A DNA stretch of 64,000 bases from Gammaproteobacteria bacterium RIFCSPHIGHO2_12_FULL_36_30 (GTDB lineage: Bacteria > Pseudomonadota > Gammaproteobacteria > Coxiellales > Coxiellaceae), in assembly GCA_001801815.1 (NCBI GenBank), contig MGXU01000003.1:124001-188000 (forward strand), given 5' to 3'. Shown piece by piece: positions 33,339 through 42,609 of this stretch. The first letter of the stretch is position 1. Every line of letters begins with the position of its first letter. The notes under the pieces were generated by a model. The model saw nothing but the letters and a program-made list of their open reading frames with translations. It was not told the DNA's origin and did no database searches. Position numbers and translations under genes: made by a program.

Positions 33339-34334
33339 TTATTTTTTCAATTCCCGCATCACTGCCTGAAAAAAAACATCATCCACATTGATATGTCCTC
33401 GCGCCATATAAAAACGATCATCTGAAAATGCATTGCATTTTACAGCATCTTTTTCGGTCATAATTATAATATCATCGGCGATGGATTCAAAATCTTTTTT
33501 TTCAAATGCATGATGATCTGGAAAAATTTTTGTTGAAAATACAATACCAACTGTACGTAATGAATTAAAAAAGCGTTCCGGGTTTCCGACTCCTGCGACG
33601 GCAATTATTTTTTTATTTTTTAATTCAGATAAATTTAATTTTTTATTTTCATTGTGGATGTTAACAAAATCATCGATCGTAAAATGTATGTGAGTTGCAG
33701 CGGTAAGCGAGACTCCCTTCGGAAGCCTAGCGATGTGCATGAGCGCATTACCATTTATCAAAATAAAATCCACTAAGCGCAATCGAGATATTGGCTCGCG
33801 CAATGGCCCCGCCGGTAAACAAAAACCATTTCCAAATCCACGTGTACCGTCGATGACAGCAATTTCGATGTCACGTTGCAATGCATAATGCTGTAAACCA
33901 TCATCACTGATTACAACATTGCATTTCATCTCTAATAATTTTTTTGCATCATCAACACGATTTGCTCCAACAACAACCGGCACATCTGTTTTTTTGGCAA
34001 TTAATATTGCTTCATCACCAACTAAATTCGGATCACTATTTTGATCCACAAAAATAGGCGATTTTTTACTTTTTCCGCCGTAGCCTCGACTAATGACACC
34101 AGGAAAAAATCCATTTTCCTTTAATTCATTTACCAAAGCAATTACAAGTGGTGTTTTTCCTGTGCCGCCAACAGAAATATTTCCAACAACAATAACTGGA
34201 GCATTTATTTTATATGATTTAAAAATATTTTTTTTGTAGAGATAATAACGAATAAAAATAATCACGCGGTAAATAAGCAAAAATGGAAATAATAAATATT
34301 GGAAAATATTTTTTTTGTACCAAATATTATTCAT
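33339..34334 (-). CDS. lpxK: tetraacyldisaccharide 4'-kinase LpxK
   Basis: LpxK phosphorylates the 4' position of the lipid A precursor at the inner membrane. The 331-residue product has an N-terminal membrane anchor (YLLFPFLLIYRVIIFIRYYLY), the Walker A VVGNISVGGTGKTPLVIALV, VISRGYGGKSK and VGDEAILIAKKTDVPVVVG, and VVISDDGLQHYALQRDIEIAVIDGTRGFGNG, all strongly diagnostic. It follows msbA by 2 bp, the conserved comEC-msbA-lpxK order. A stretch at 33717-33749 resembles a dispersed repeat (see findings). Confidence 0.96.
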   Translation of the reverse strand: MNNIWYKKNIFQYLLFPFLLIYRVIIFIRYYLYKKNIFKSYKINAPVIVVGNISVGGTGKTPLVIALVNELKENGFFPGVISRGYGGKSKKSPIFVDQNSDPNLVGDEAILIAKKTDVPVVVGANRVDDAKKLLEMKCNVVISDDGLQHYALQRDIEIAVIDGTRGFGNGFCLPAGPLREPISRLRLVDFILINGNALMHIARLPKGVSLTAATHIHFTIDDFVNIHNENKKLNLSELKNKKIIAVAGVGNPERFFNSLRTVGIVFSTKIFPDHHAFEKKDFESIADDIIIMTEKDAVKCNAFSDDRFYMARGHINVDDVFFQAVMRELKK

Positions 34335-34336
34335 AA

Positions 34337-36106
34337 TTATTCTTTAAACTGCGCACGATATAAAGCAGCATATACGCCTTCTTTTTCAAGCAACGATGCG
34401 TGCGTTCCAGTTTCAACAATTTCACCGTCATCCATCACAATAATACAATCTGCATTTTCAACTGTTGATAAACGATGTGCGATAACTAATACGGTACGAT
34501 CTTTCATTAAATCTTCTAATGCTGCTTGAATATGACGTTCTGCATGCACATCAAGTGATGCAGTTGCTTCATCTAAAATTAAAATTGGTGCGTCTTTTAA
34601 TAATGCGCGCGCAATGGCAATACGTTGACGTTGACCGCCAGATAATAAAACACCATCTTCACCGATCTTTGCATCAAATCCACCGGGTAATTGCGAAATA
34701 AATTCTGTTGCGTGCGCTGCTTCTGCTGCGCGCGCAATTTTTTCTCTATCAACAGGCGCAATAGAGCCATATGCGATATTATTCGCGACAGTATCATCAA
34801 ATAAAGTGGTATCTTGCGAAACAAATGCAAATTGTTTTCGTAAATCCTCTAATCGATATACATTTGTATTCACACCATCAATCGTAATTTCACCAGAATT
34901 AATTTCGTAAAATCGTGGAATTAAATTAACCAATGTTGATTTTCCGCCACCGGATTTTCCAACGATTGCAACAGTTTGCCCTGCTTTTACAGTGAAATTA
35001 ATATTTTTTAAAATAGAGCGCGTTGATGTATTATATTCAAAACATACATTCTGAAAATTAATATCGCCTTTTACACGAGATAAAGTGCGTGTGCCAGTAT
35101 CTTTTTCAACATCTTCATCTGCCATTTTAAAAATACTTTCCGCAGCAGCAACACCTTTTTGAATTTCTGTATTGACCATACTCATACGACGCACAGGACG
35201 CAATAATGAAATCATCGCTGTTACAATCGCTGCAAAACTACCAGCAGAAATATGCATGGCGGGATTCGTTGCAATTAATAAAATAGTTGCAATGGGAATC
35301 GCCAATAATAATTGCATGGTTGCTGTTCCCACGCCATTTGTCACCACAATTTTTAATTCACGTTGTAAATTATTTTTGGTCGCTTGATTGAATTTTGTAT
35401 TTTCATATTCTTGACCACCATATAAACGAACTACGCGATAACCATCAATTCCTTCACCGGCAACATGCGTTACATCACCCACAGATTGTTGCACATTGGT
35501 ACTTAACCTGCGCATGCGCACGCTGCTCCATTTCACAACCCACATAATAAATGGCGTGATAATAATAAACAGTAAAGATAATTGCCAGCTCACCCAAAAC
35601 ATCACAACAATTAATCCAATTGCAAGCGATGATTCGCGAATCATTGTCATTAACGCGTCAGAACAGGCTTGTGCAACTTGCTCAACGTTATAAATAATAG
35701 TTGATAAAATATAACCTGAACTATTGCGATCATAAAATGTTGCGGGTAATTGCATTAAACGTGAAAAAATTAATCGTCGCAAATCTCGCACGACCGTTCT
35801 TGCAACACGTGAAATACAATAACTCGATACAAAACCCGCTGCACCGCGAACAATAAAAATGCCGAAAATTAAAATGGGAAGCCAATGAATAAATTGGCGA
35901 TCGCGCCCAATAAAAGCGTGATCAATAATCGGTTTAATTAATCCGGTAAATGCGGCATCGGTTCCTGAAACAATAACAGTTGCAATTGCACCCAACACAA
36001 ATAAAATCCAATACGGTTTGGCGAAAAATAATAATCGCTTATATGTTTGAAATCCGTTGTTTGCTGATGCTGTTGTTTTCAAAAATACCTCACGTTTGTA
36101 AGGCAT
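34337..36106 (-). CDS. msbA: lipid A export ATPase/permease MsbA
   Basis: MsbA flips core-lipid A across the inner membrane. The 589-residue half transporter has a six-helix membrane domain (FVLGAIATVIVSGTDAAFTGLIKP and following) and a full ATPase: Walker A VGKSGGGKSTLVNLIPRFYE, Q-loop FVSQDTTLFDDTVANNIAYG, signature LSGGQRQRIAIARALL, Walker B ILILDEATASLD, H-loop VIAHRLSTVE. Length equals the family norm (582). The gene is upstream of lpxK and downstream of the comEC remnant and a structured repeat. Confidence 0.96.
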   Translation of the reverse strand: MPYKREVFLKTTASANNGFQTYKRLLFFAKPYWILFVLGAIATVIVSGTDAAFTGLIKPIIDHAFIGRDRQFIHWLPILIFGIFIVRGAAGFVSSYCISRVARTVVRDLRRLIFSRLMQLPATFYDRNSSGYILSTIIYNVEQVAQACSDALMTMIRESSLAIGLIVVMFWVSWQLSLLFIIITPFIMWVVKWSSVRMRRLSTNVQQSVGDVTHVAGEGIDGYRVVRLYGGQEYENTKFNQATKNNLQRELKIVVTNGVGTATMQLLLAIPIATILLIATNPAMHISAGSFAAIVTAMISLLRPVRRMSMVNTEIQKGVAAAESIFKMADEDVEKDTGTRTLSRVKGDINFQNVCFEYNTSTRSILKNINFTVKAGQTVAIVGKSGGGKSTLVNLIPRFYEINSGEITIDGVNTNVYRLEDLRKQFAFVSQDTTLFDDTVANNIAYGSIAPVDREKIARAAEAAHATEFISQLPGGFDAKIGEDGVLLSGGQRQRIAIARALLKDAPILILDEATASLDVHAERHIQAALEDLMKDRTVLVIAHRLSTVENADCIIVMDDGEIVETGTHASLLEKEGVYAALYRAQFKE

Positions 36107-36180
36107 AATATTACATCACCTTGGAGGTAGAATCGAATAATAATGATGCAAAACCAGCGATAAAGTACAGTCGAGCGAAA

Positions 36181-36443
36181 TAAAAAATCCATGATGGTCT
36201 TTCGCCGAGTTTGAATTTTTAGCGAGATGGTCGCAATTTTTTTAGGCAAAATTGACACGAAGTCAATTTTAGTCGATACGAGTCACGACGTCACGTTGAG
36301 ACGGCCTAAAAAAATCGACCATCGAGCGTTAAGAAAATTCAGACGAGAAGAAAGATCATCATGGATTTTTTATTAACAGGAGTTTCGCACTTCGAATTTT
36401 TGCGCTCGCTCGTTTAAGATTTGTCTTCGGCGCGAAACTCCTG
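36181..36443. repeat. structured intergenic element: long inverted repeat plus two hairpins
   Basis: The 353-bp gap between comEC and msbA has no gene. Imperfect arms of about 67 bp (36181-36247 and 36304-36372) face each other, starting with TAAAAAATCCATGATG and ending in TTTTTTTAGGC. Between them AAAATTGAC-ACGAA-GTCAATTTT (36248-36270) is a perfect hairpin. Next to the outer arm CAGGAGTTTCGC (36377-36388) and GCGAAACTCCTG (36432-36443) form a perfect 12-bp stem. The arrangement resembles a MITE-like element or a structured RNA. It sits exactly where comEC loses its C-terminal domain. Confidence 0.7.
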
Positions 36444-36459
36444 ATTGAGTGAGGAGATT

Positions 36460-37863
36460 TTAGAAATGATGTATAACAAAAAACAACGGCAAAAGACCAA
36501 AACAACCTAAAAATCTCGCTGGAAATCCTCGTGGCGCTAATAAAAAAATAGACGCTATCATCGCGATCACTAAAATAAGCGGATTAAAAATAGGATGATG
36601 CCAAACTGCAAAAGTCGTTCGCGATGCATCTTGCAAAAATTGCCATAATGGAAATAAACATTTCCCGCATAAGAAAAATAAATGATGGCTTAACTTATAA
36701 AAATGCAGTGAAAATAATATTGTTGCGATTAATGACAGCGGCAAAATAAAAAATCCTATCCATGGAATTGCAACCACATTTGTCACAAATGCAATCAGCG
36801 ATGCTTGCTGAAAAAAATATAACATTAACGGCAATAATCCAATTGTTAATGCACCTTGCATTTTTCCCCATGAAATAATATGGTTTGATGCTCGCAGTCG
36901 CGCACTCATCACCCAAGCCAATAACGCAATGGATGAAAAGCTTAGCCAAAAACTCATGCTTTCAATATTCAGTGGATTAATTAATAAAATAATCAGTGCC
37001 GAAAATAATAATCGTTTTGTAATCGCAATTTTTCGATAACATAATGCTCCTGCAATAAAACAAATTAACATAATTGATGCGCGTTGTGCTGGAATGGCAA
37101 ATCCTGATAATGCTGCGTAACTTAATGCACCGATTACAGAAATTATTTTTGCTGCGTGTGATGCTGGAATCATCAATAATAATTTTGGAAAAAATTTTAT
37201 AGAAAATAATGAGAAAAAATAAATAACGGTAAATACAAAACCAATATGCAAACCAGCAATCGCCACCAAATGATTAGTACCTGTTTTTTGAAATACTTGC
37301 CAATCCGATTCGGTTAATCCATCGCGTAACCCAACCGATAAAGCAGAAATAAATGCAGCAATGGTTGGATTTTTAATTGCATCAAAAATTTGCTTTTCAA
37401 CATTTTCTCTAAAATGATCAAGAAAATAAGCACTATTCTTGCCAATTAATTTATTTTTATCGTGACGGAAAACAACATAACCAGTCGCTGCAATACCTTG
37501 CGATAATAAATATTTTGCATAATCAAATCCATTGCTGTGATGAAAATTTTTCGGCACTTGTAATCGCACGTGCAATTTCCATTGTTGCCCAGCGCTTAAT
37601 TTTGGCGGCCAATGATACCAATTGATTAATAATGTTGTGTGAATAATTTTATGATTAATTTTTTGTGTTTCAAATTGAAAATGATCGCCGTAATATTTTT
37701 TTTCGGGAATGGAACTAATTACGCCTTGAATCAAAATTGTTTTATGCGCGAGTGATTTTGGTAAGTGCCATTGATTTATTTTTATAAAAATTGCGTGCAA
37801 TAAAATTAATGCGAGCAATATGATCACTATAAAATAGCGAGTGACGAATAATTTTATTTTCAT
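36460..37863 (-). CDS. comEC: ComEC/Rec2-like DNA uptake protein lacking its C-terminal domain
   Basis: ComEC forms the inner-membrane channel for single-stranded DNA in natural transformation. This 467-residue product has the N-terminal membrane helices, the OB-like DUF4131 domain (VISSIPEKKYYGDHFQFETQ, KLSAGQQWKLHVRLQVP, GFDYAKYLLSQGIAATGYV) and the Competence domain (LVAIAGLHIGFVFTV, ALSGFAIPAQRASIMLICF, FWLSFSSIALLAWV). It stops after LPLFFVIHHF. Full gammaproteobacterial ComEC is about 750 residues with a metallo-beta-lactamase domain, which is missing. Its ATG overlaps the KilA-N stop by one base (TAATG). A pseudogene or a reduced form. Confidence 0.85.
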   Translation of the reverse strand: MKIKLFVTRYFIVIILLALILLHAIFIKINQWHLPKSLAHKTILIQGVISSIPEKKYYGDHFQFETQKINHKIIHTTLLINWYHWPPKLSAGQQWKLHVRLQVPKNFHHSNGFDYAKYLLSQGIAATGYVVFRHDKNKLIGKNSAYFLDHFRENVEKQIFDAIKNPTIAAFISALSVGLRDGLTESDWQVFQKTGTNHLVAIAGLHIGFVFTVIYFFSLFSIKFFPKLLLMIPASHAAKIISVIGALSYAALSGFAIPAQRASIMLICFIAGALCYRKIAITKRLLFSALIILLINPLNIESMSFWLSFSSIALLAWVMSARLRASNHIISWGKMQGALTIGLLPLMLYFFQQASLIAFVTNVVAIPWIGFFILPLSLIATILFSLHFYKLSHHLFFLCGKCLFPLWQFLQDASRTTFAVWHHPIFNPLILVIAMIASIFLLAPRGFPARFLGCFGLLPLFFVIHHF

Positions 37864-38729
37864 TATTCTATTATTGGCGTGGTCGCTAGCGCTTCCACTT
37901 CCATTATTGCTACTCCCTTTACGCGGTTATTCATAATTAAAGATGTCATTTGCGCAATGGCAATTTCATTTAATTTCTTTAATCGATCAGGCTGTGGTAA
38001 TTTCATTTGAATAAATTCTGCGTTCATTGATTCGATATTTGCTAATACAAGCAGCTGTTCTATTGTTGCATGCTCACGAATATTTCCATCCTTATCTTGA
38101 TTCTTTTCGCGCCATTGTTTTGCAGTTTGTCCAAATAACGCAACATTTAAAACATCTGCTTCATCTGCATAAATAAAATGAGCTTGCTCTGAATTAATCA
38201 GCAAAGGAATAATATGTTCTTTTATAGCGTCTGTGTGAATGCGGTAATTTAATTTTGATAAGATACGATTCAAATTCCAATTTAAAGATAGACGTTGATT
38301 CTCATCTTCTTTTAATCGTTGAAATTCTTTAATGAGATAAAGTTTAAACTCGGGACTTAACCAAGAACCAAATTCGAAGGCGATGTCTTTGTGAGCGTAT
38401 GTCCCGCCATAACGACCAGCGCTGGCAATTAAGCCAATTGCCCGTGTACTTTCTATCCATGTTTTCGCCGAAAGGTAGAAACTATTAAGACCTGATTGAT
38501 TTTTAATTCCCTCAGATTCGGGGGAATTAAAATCTGGATTATTAATTTGTTCCCAGATGCTCAAAAATACTACAGTCTCCTTATTTCTAAGCCAGTTCTC
38601 AATCAGCGCATTCCCGCCCTCAAATTTTTTCACCATATCCGTCAGCGATATATAATCACTTTCCGCCTTAGATAAAATCGTAATCGCGGCACCTTGCACG
38701 TTAATAGTTGTCTTTTTTTCTTTCGACAT
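37863..38729 (-). CDS. KilA-N domain protein
   Basis: A 288-residue protein with an N-terminal KilA-N DNA-binding domain (residues about 10-130): YISLTDMVKKFEGGNALIENWLRNKETVVFLSIWEQ, then YGGTYAHKDIAFEFGSWLSPEFKLYLIKEFQRLKEDE. KilA-N proteins are common in phages, mobile elements and chromosomes of host-associated bacteria; the role is usually unknown. The C-terminal half has A-F-I-Y-A-D-E-A-D-V-L-N-V-A-L-F-G-like and KMKLPQPDRLKKLNEIAI-type segments found in many such proteins. The last codons (EVEALATTPI) come from the dispersed GCGCTAGCG repeat. It is upstream of and coupled to the comEC remnant. Confidence 0.85.
   Translation of the reverse strand: MSKEKKTTINVQGAAITILSKAESDYISLTDMVKKFEGGNALIENWLRNKETVVFLSIWEQINNPDFNSPESEGIKNQSGLNSFYLSAKTWIESTRAIGLIASAGRYGGTYAHKDIAFEFGSWLSPEFKLYLIKEFQRLKEDENQRLSLNWNLNRILSKLNYRIHTDAIKEHIIPLLINSEQAHFIYADEADVLNVALFGQTAKQWREKNQDKDGNIREHATIEQLLVLANIESMNAEFIQMKLPQPDRLKKLNEIAIAQMTSLIMNNRVKGVAIMEVEALATTPIIE
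37876..37902 (-). repeat. dispersed GCGCTAGCG repeat, copy B (in 3' end of KilA-N gene)
   Basis: The same 26-27 bp sequence as at 5212-5240, here inside the last codons of the KilA-N gene, encoding EVEALATTP. The gene probably runs into the repeat and uses a stop beyond it, which explains a C-terminus unrelated to the domain. Confidence 0.7.
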
Positions 38730-38821
38730 AAAAACCTCGAATAAAAATTATTTTTCATCGCCCATTAAAGCAGAGAAAAAATAAAATTTATATTCGGGTT
38801 TTTAAATATTTTTTGAATTTT

Positions 38822-40915
38822 TTACCAAGCTGTCACTTCGCCCGTATCTTTCATCGATAAACGCACGCGACCTTGACGATCAATTTCAATTACTTTGACT
38901 TTGATTTCTTGACCTTCTTTTAAAAAGTCAGCGACATTTTCAACGCGCTTGTCAGTAATTTGTGAAATGTGAACGAGACCTTGCTGATTAGATGAAATTT
39001 CAACAAACGCACCAAAATCAACGAGCTTCACAACTTTACCTAAATAAGTTGCGCCGACTGTTAAATCTTCAGTTAATTGACGCACGCGTAATTTCGCGCG
39101 CTCTAAATCATCTGCATTTACTGCAGCAATTTTCACAATACCATCATCCGTAATATCAATTGTAGAATTAGTTGATTCTGTTAATTCACGAATCGTTGCA
39201 CCACCTTTACCAATCACATCACGAATTTTTTCTGGATTAATTTTCATTGTAATTACGCGCGGCGCATGTTTTGACATCTCGATGCGCGGTGCTTGAATCG
39301 CATCATTCATAATTTTTAATAAATGCAAACGCGCATCTTTTGCTTGATTTAAAGCAACCGACATAATTTCTTGCGTGATGCCTGTGATTTTAATATCCAT
39401 TTGCAAGGCAGTCACACCATCAGATGTTCCAGCCACTTTAAAATCCATATCACCTAAGTGATCTTCATCACCTAAAATATCGGTTAAAACTGCAAAACGA
39501 TCTTCTTCTTTAATTAATCCCATTGCAATTCCAGCAACCGGCGCTTTAATTTTTATTCCAGCATCCATTAAAGATAAACTTGCGCCACAAACAGTTGCCA
39601 TTGAACTCGAACCATTTGATTCTGTCACTTCAGATACAATACGCAATACATAGGGGAAATCATCACCCGTCGGAATCACTGCTTTTAAAGCTCTTTTTGC
39701 TAATTTTCCGTGACCAATTTCGCGGCGTTTTGGACCTGACATCATTCCCACTTCACCAACACTGTACGGCGGAAAATTATAATGCAACATAAATTGATCT
39801 TTGTATTCACCTTCTAAATCATCAATGATTTGTGAATCACGTCCGCTACCTAATGTTGTCACAACCAACGCTTGTGTTTCACCGCGTGTGAAAATTGCAG
39901 AACCATGTGCGCGCGGCAACACAGATAAATCAATATTAATTTGACGAACTGTTGTTGTATCACGTCCATCAATACGAGATTCGCCAGATAAAATTTGATG
40001 ACGCACAACACGTTTTTCTAATTCATGAAAAATATTTCCAACGGTTGCTTTTGACGGTGCATTTTCGCCAACACAAATTTCTGCAGTTAATTTATTTAAA
40101 ATTTCTGAAATGCGTGCTTGACGTTCTGTTTTTTTATGAATTTTATATGCTGCTTTTACATCATGTTCTGCAGCTTTAACAATGCGCTCTTCTAATGTTG
40201 CATCTGTTGTGCGTGCAGTCCACGACCACGAACCTTCACCCGCTTCTTTCAAAAATTCAGCAATTGCTTTAATTGCAACTTGCATTTGTTCATGACCAAA
40301 TAAAACAGCGCCTAACATAATATTTTCAGGCAATTGATCTGCTTCTGATTCCACCATTAAAACTGCATCACTTGTGCCTGCAACTACTAAATCTAATTGT
40401 GATGTTTTAATTTCTGTTGAAGATGGATTTAATAAATATGCACCATCACGGAAACCTACGCGCGCTGCGGCGATGGGACCTTGAAATGGAACGCCTGTTA
40501 AACCTAATGCAGCTGCTGCGCCGATAATAGATGGAATATCAGTTTGCACTTGTGGATCCATCGATAAAACAGTTGCAACAATTTGCACTTCATCTGTAAA
40601 TGTATCTGGAAATAAAGGACGAATGGGACGATCGATTAAACGAGAAATTAAAGTTTCTTTTTCAGATGGACGCGCTTCACGTTTAAAATATCCACCAGGA
40701 ATTTTTCCAGCCGCATATGTTTTTTCTTGATAATTAACAGTCAATGGGAAAAAATCACGACCTTCTGCACCAGATGATTTTGCAACTGCAGTGACTAATA
40801 CAACTGTATCGCCCATTGTTACCCAAACAGCGCCGTGCGCTTGACGTGCAACGCGACCGGTTTCTAAAGTAATTGCGTGTTGACCGTATTGAAATGTTTT
40901 TGTGATTTTATTCAT
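38822..40915 (-). CDS. pnp: polyribonucleotide nucleotidyltransferase (PNPase)
   Basis: PNPase is the phosphorolytic 3'-5' exoribonuclease of the degradosome. The 697-residue product has two RNase PH domains ([21 protein letters not shown] at the start; [17 protein letters not shown] and the catalytic region around [15 protein letters not shown]), then a KH domain ([17 protein letters not shown]) and an S1 domain ([24 protein letters not shown]). Length is typical (711 in E. coli). It follows rpsO, the conserved order, with a terminator-like hairpin between them. Confidence 0.97.
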   Translation of the reverse strand: MNKITKTFQYGQHAITLETGRVARQAHGAVWVTMGDTVVLVTAVAKSSGAEGRDFFPLTVNYQEKTYAAGKIPGGYFKREARPSEKETLISRLIDRPIRPLFPDTFTDEVQIVATVLSMDPQVQTDIPSIIGAAAALGLTGVPFQGPIAAARVGFRDGAYLLNPSSTEIKTSQLDLVVAGTSDAVLMVESEADQLPENIMLGAVLFGHEQMQVAIKAIAEFLKEAGEGSWSWTARTTDATLEERIVKAAEHDVKAAYKIHKKTERQARISEILNKLTAEICVGENAPSKATVGNIFHELEKRVVRHQILSGESRIDGRDTTTVRQINIDLSVLPRAHGSAIFTRGETQALVVTTLGSGRDSQIIDDLEGEYKDQFMLHYNFPPYSVGEVGMMSGPKRREIGHGKLAKRALKAVIPTGDDFPYVLRIVSEVTESNGSSSMATVCGASLSLMDAGIKIKAPVAGIAMGLIKEEDRFAVLTDILGDEDHLGDMDFKVAGTSDGVTALQMDIKITGITQEIMSVALNQAKDARLHLLKIMNDAIQAPRIEMSKHAPRVITMKINPEKIRDVIGKGGATIRELTESTNSTIDITDDGIVKIAAVNADDLERAKLRVRQLTEDLTVGATYLGKVVKLVDFGAFVEISSNQQGLVHISQITDKRVENVADFLKEGQEIKVKVIEIDRQGRVRLSMKDTGEVTAW

Positions 40916-40944
40916 GAATTATCCTGGTATAAAATAATAAAATA

Positions 40945-40980
40945 AAAAATGCGCTCATGCTTACGCACGAGCTTCTGAAG
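40945..40980 (-). terminator. rpsO terminator hairpin belonging to a repeated family
   Basis: On the minus strand GCTCGTGC-GTAA-GCATGAGC is an 8-bp stem with one G-T pair and a tetraloop, followed by GCATTTTTT. It lies between rpsO and pnp, so it may attenuate pnp. The 33-bp sequence CTTCAGAAGCTC..GAGCGCATT matches the site at 62772-62804 at 29 of 33 positions. A second short hairpin (AGTGG/CCACT, 40998-41013) covers the rpsO stop. Confidence 0.65.
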
Positions 40981-41011
40981 GATGCTACGCTCTATCGAGT
41001 GGTCATTCCCA

Positions 41012-41281
41012 CTATCTGCGAAGATCCAAACGTTCGATCAATTTTTTGTAACGTACATTATCGACACGTTCTAAATAGGTTAATAATTTTCTGCGTGCAT
41101 TAACCAAACGCAACAAGCCACGACGTGATTCACGATCATGATCATGCGCTTTAAAATGGTCTGTTAAACGATCAATACGCGCACTCATTAATGCAACTTG
41201 CACTTCGGGTGACGCAGTATCTTTTGGGTTAGATTGAAATTTTTTAACGATTTCTGATTTGTTAACTGTACTAAATGACAT
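41012..41281 (-). CDS. rpsO: 30S ribosomal protein S15
   Basis: S15 binds the central domain of 16S rRNA early in 30S assembly. The 89-residue product (MSFSTVNKSEIVKKFQ to LIERLDLRR) equals the family length and contains the characteristic DTASPEVQVALMSARIDRLTDHFKAHDHDRESRRGLLRLVNARRKLLTYL. The frame is open further upstream to 41338, but ATG 41281 gives the family start and has a purine-rich AAGGGGAAA just upstream. Followed by pnp. Confidence 0.98.
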   Translation of the reverse strand: MSFSTVNKSEIVKKFQSNPKDTASPEVQVALMSARIDRLTDHFKAHDHDRESRRGLLRLVNARRKLLTYLERVDNVRYKKLIERLDLRR

Positions 41282-41419
41282 GTTTTTCCCCTTAAAATTA
41301 AACAAATTATCATGCACCGCTGTCATTGGCAGGAACATGAACGATTAAAACGGGGCATTATAGCCGAGGTTGGTAGTAAATGCTATAACTCCACACTTAC
41401 ACCTTGCTATAATGATCAC

Positions 41420-42607
41420 ATGCCAAACAATATTTTTATCAAACCACTTTTTAAATTATCACAACACTCAGAAAATATGGGTGAAGCGATTATTCATTTC
41501 ACACATGATGATTACAATAAAGAATTAGGACATGCATTAATTGAAGCAAATAATGATGCAGAAGCAATTAGCGCTTTTTTGCGTGAATATAAAGATTCGC
41601 CGGAAACTTTGCGATCGTATGCAAAAGAAGTTGAACGATTATTATTGTGGTGCATTTATATTGGCAAAATAAATATTTCAAGTTTGCGCAGAACACATTT
41701 GCAAACGTATCAAGAATTTTTAAAAAATCCTGTGCCCGTGGAAATTTGGTGCGGACCTTCTGTTTCGCGTTTAAAAAAAGATGGTGCGATAAATGAAAAT
41801 TGGCGCGCGTTTGCAGATGGATTAAGTGGCGCATCAATTAATAAATCACTCACGATTTTAGATTCTTTTTTTAATTATTTAGTACAAGCAAATTATTTAA
41901 CAGGAAATCCACTTGCAGTTGATCGACGTCGTAAAAGAAGACAAACACGCGTTGCAAATATTATTGATCGTTATTTAGAAAAAGATGAAATTAATGCAAC
42001 ACTAAATGCACTCGCAGAATTTCCAGCGAATAATGAAACACAAAGTTTTCAAACTATTCGCGCGCGTTATATTATTTTATTATTATTTTATACGGGATTG
42101 CGAATTGCAGAATCTGCAAATCACACGATGGGTGATTTTAAACAGCGAAAAGATCGCTGGTTTTTACGTGTCATTGGTAAAGGAAAAAAATTACGTGAAA
42201 TTCCAATTCCTGATGTTTTATTAGATGTGCTGGCTGATTTTCGAAAAATGATTGGATTAACTTCCGCGCAACCTGTATTTCAAGAAAAAACACCTTTAAT
42301 TCCAATGAAAAATTTAACTGATGCGATTTCGACGCGACGCATCGATCAAATTTTAAAATGGGCTTTTAATTTAGGTGCTGAAACATTTGAATTAAAGGCG
42401 CCGCATAAAGCATCTAAATTACGTTCTGCAAGCGCGCATTGGTTGCGTCATAGTTATGTAACGTATTTGTTAGAAGCCGGCGCATCATTAAAAGTTGCGC
42501 AAGAAAATGCGGGGCATGCAGATGTGAGTACGACAATGCATTACACTCATGTTGCAGAAACAGATCGACATGAGGCGACAAATCAGATTACGTTGGGTGA
42601 AGATTAA
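41420..42607 (+). CDS. tyrosine recombinase (XerC/D-like integrase)
   Basis: A 395-residue site-specific recombinase. The N-terminal SAM-like core-binding domain (SPETLRSYAKEVERLLLWCIY to NYLTGNPL) is longer than in XerC/D (about 300 residues) because of an insertion around VPVEIWCGPSVSRLKKDG. Catalytic residues are visible: Arg in YTGLRIAES, Lys in GKGKKLREIP, His-x-x-Arg in SAHWLRHSYVTY, His in NAGHADVSTTMHYTHV and the nucleophile Tyr in that last segment. ATG 41420 is chosen; TATAAT (41408-41413) just upstream would give a nearly leaderless mRNA, otherwise ATG 41477 is used. No element borders are visible. Confidence 0.88.
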   Translation: MPNNIFIKPLFKLSQHSENMGEAIIHFTHDDYNKELGHALIEANNDAEAISAFLREYKDSPETLRSYAKEVERLLLWCIYIGKINISSLRRTHLQTYQEFLKNPVPVEIWCGPSVSRLKKDGAINENWRAFADGLSGASINKSLTILDSFFNYLVQANYLTGNPLAVDRRRKRRQTRVANIIDRYLEKDEINATLNALAEFPANNETQSFQTIRARYIILLLFYTGLRIAESANHTMGDFKQRKDRWFLRVIGKGKKLREIPIPDVLLDVLADFRKMIGLTSAQPVFQEKTPLIPMKNLTDAISTRRIDQILKWAFNLGAETFELKAPHKASKLRSASAHWLRHSYVTYLLEAGASLKVAQENAGHADVSTTMHYTHVAETDRHEATNQITLGED

Positions 42608-42609
42608 AC

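Noticed and set aside
36121-36459. A small protein gene in the comEC-msbA gap
   Set aside because: No frame with a start, ribosome site and reasonable composition; the region is explained by inverted repeats.
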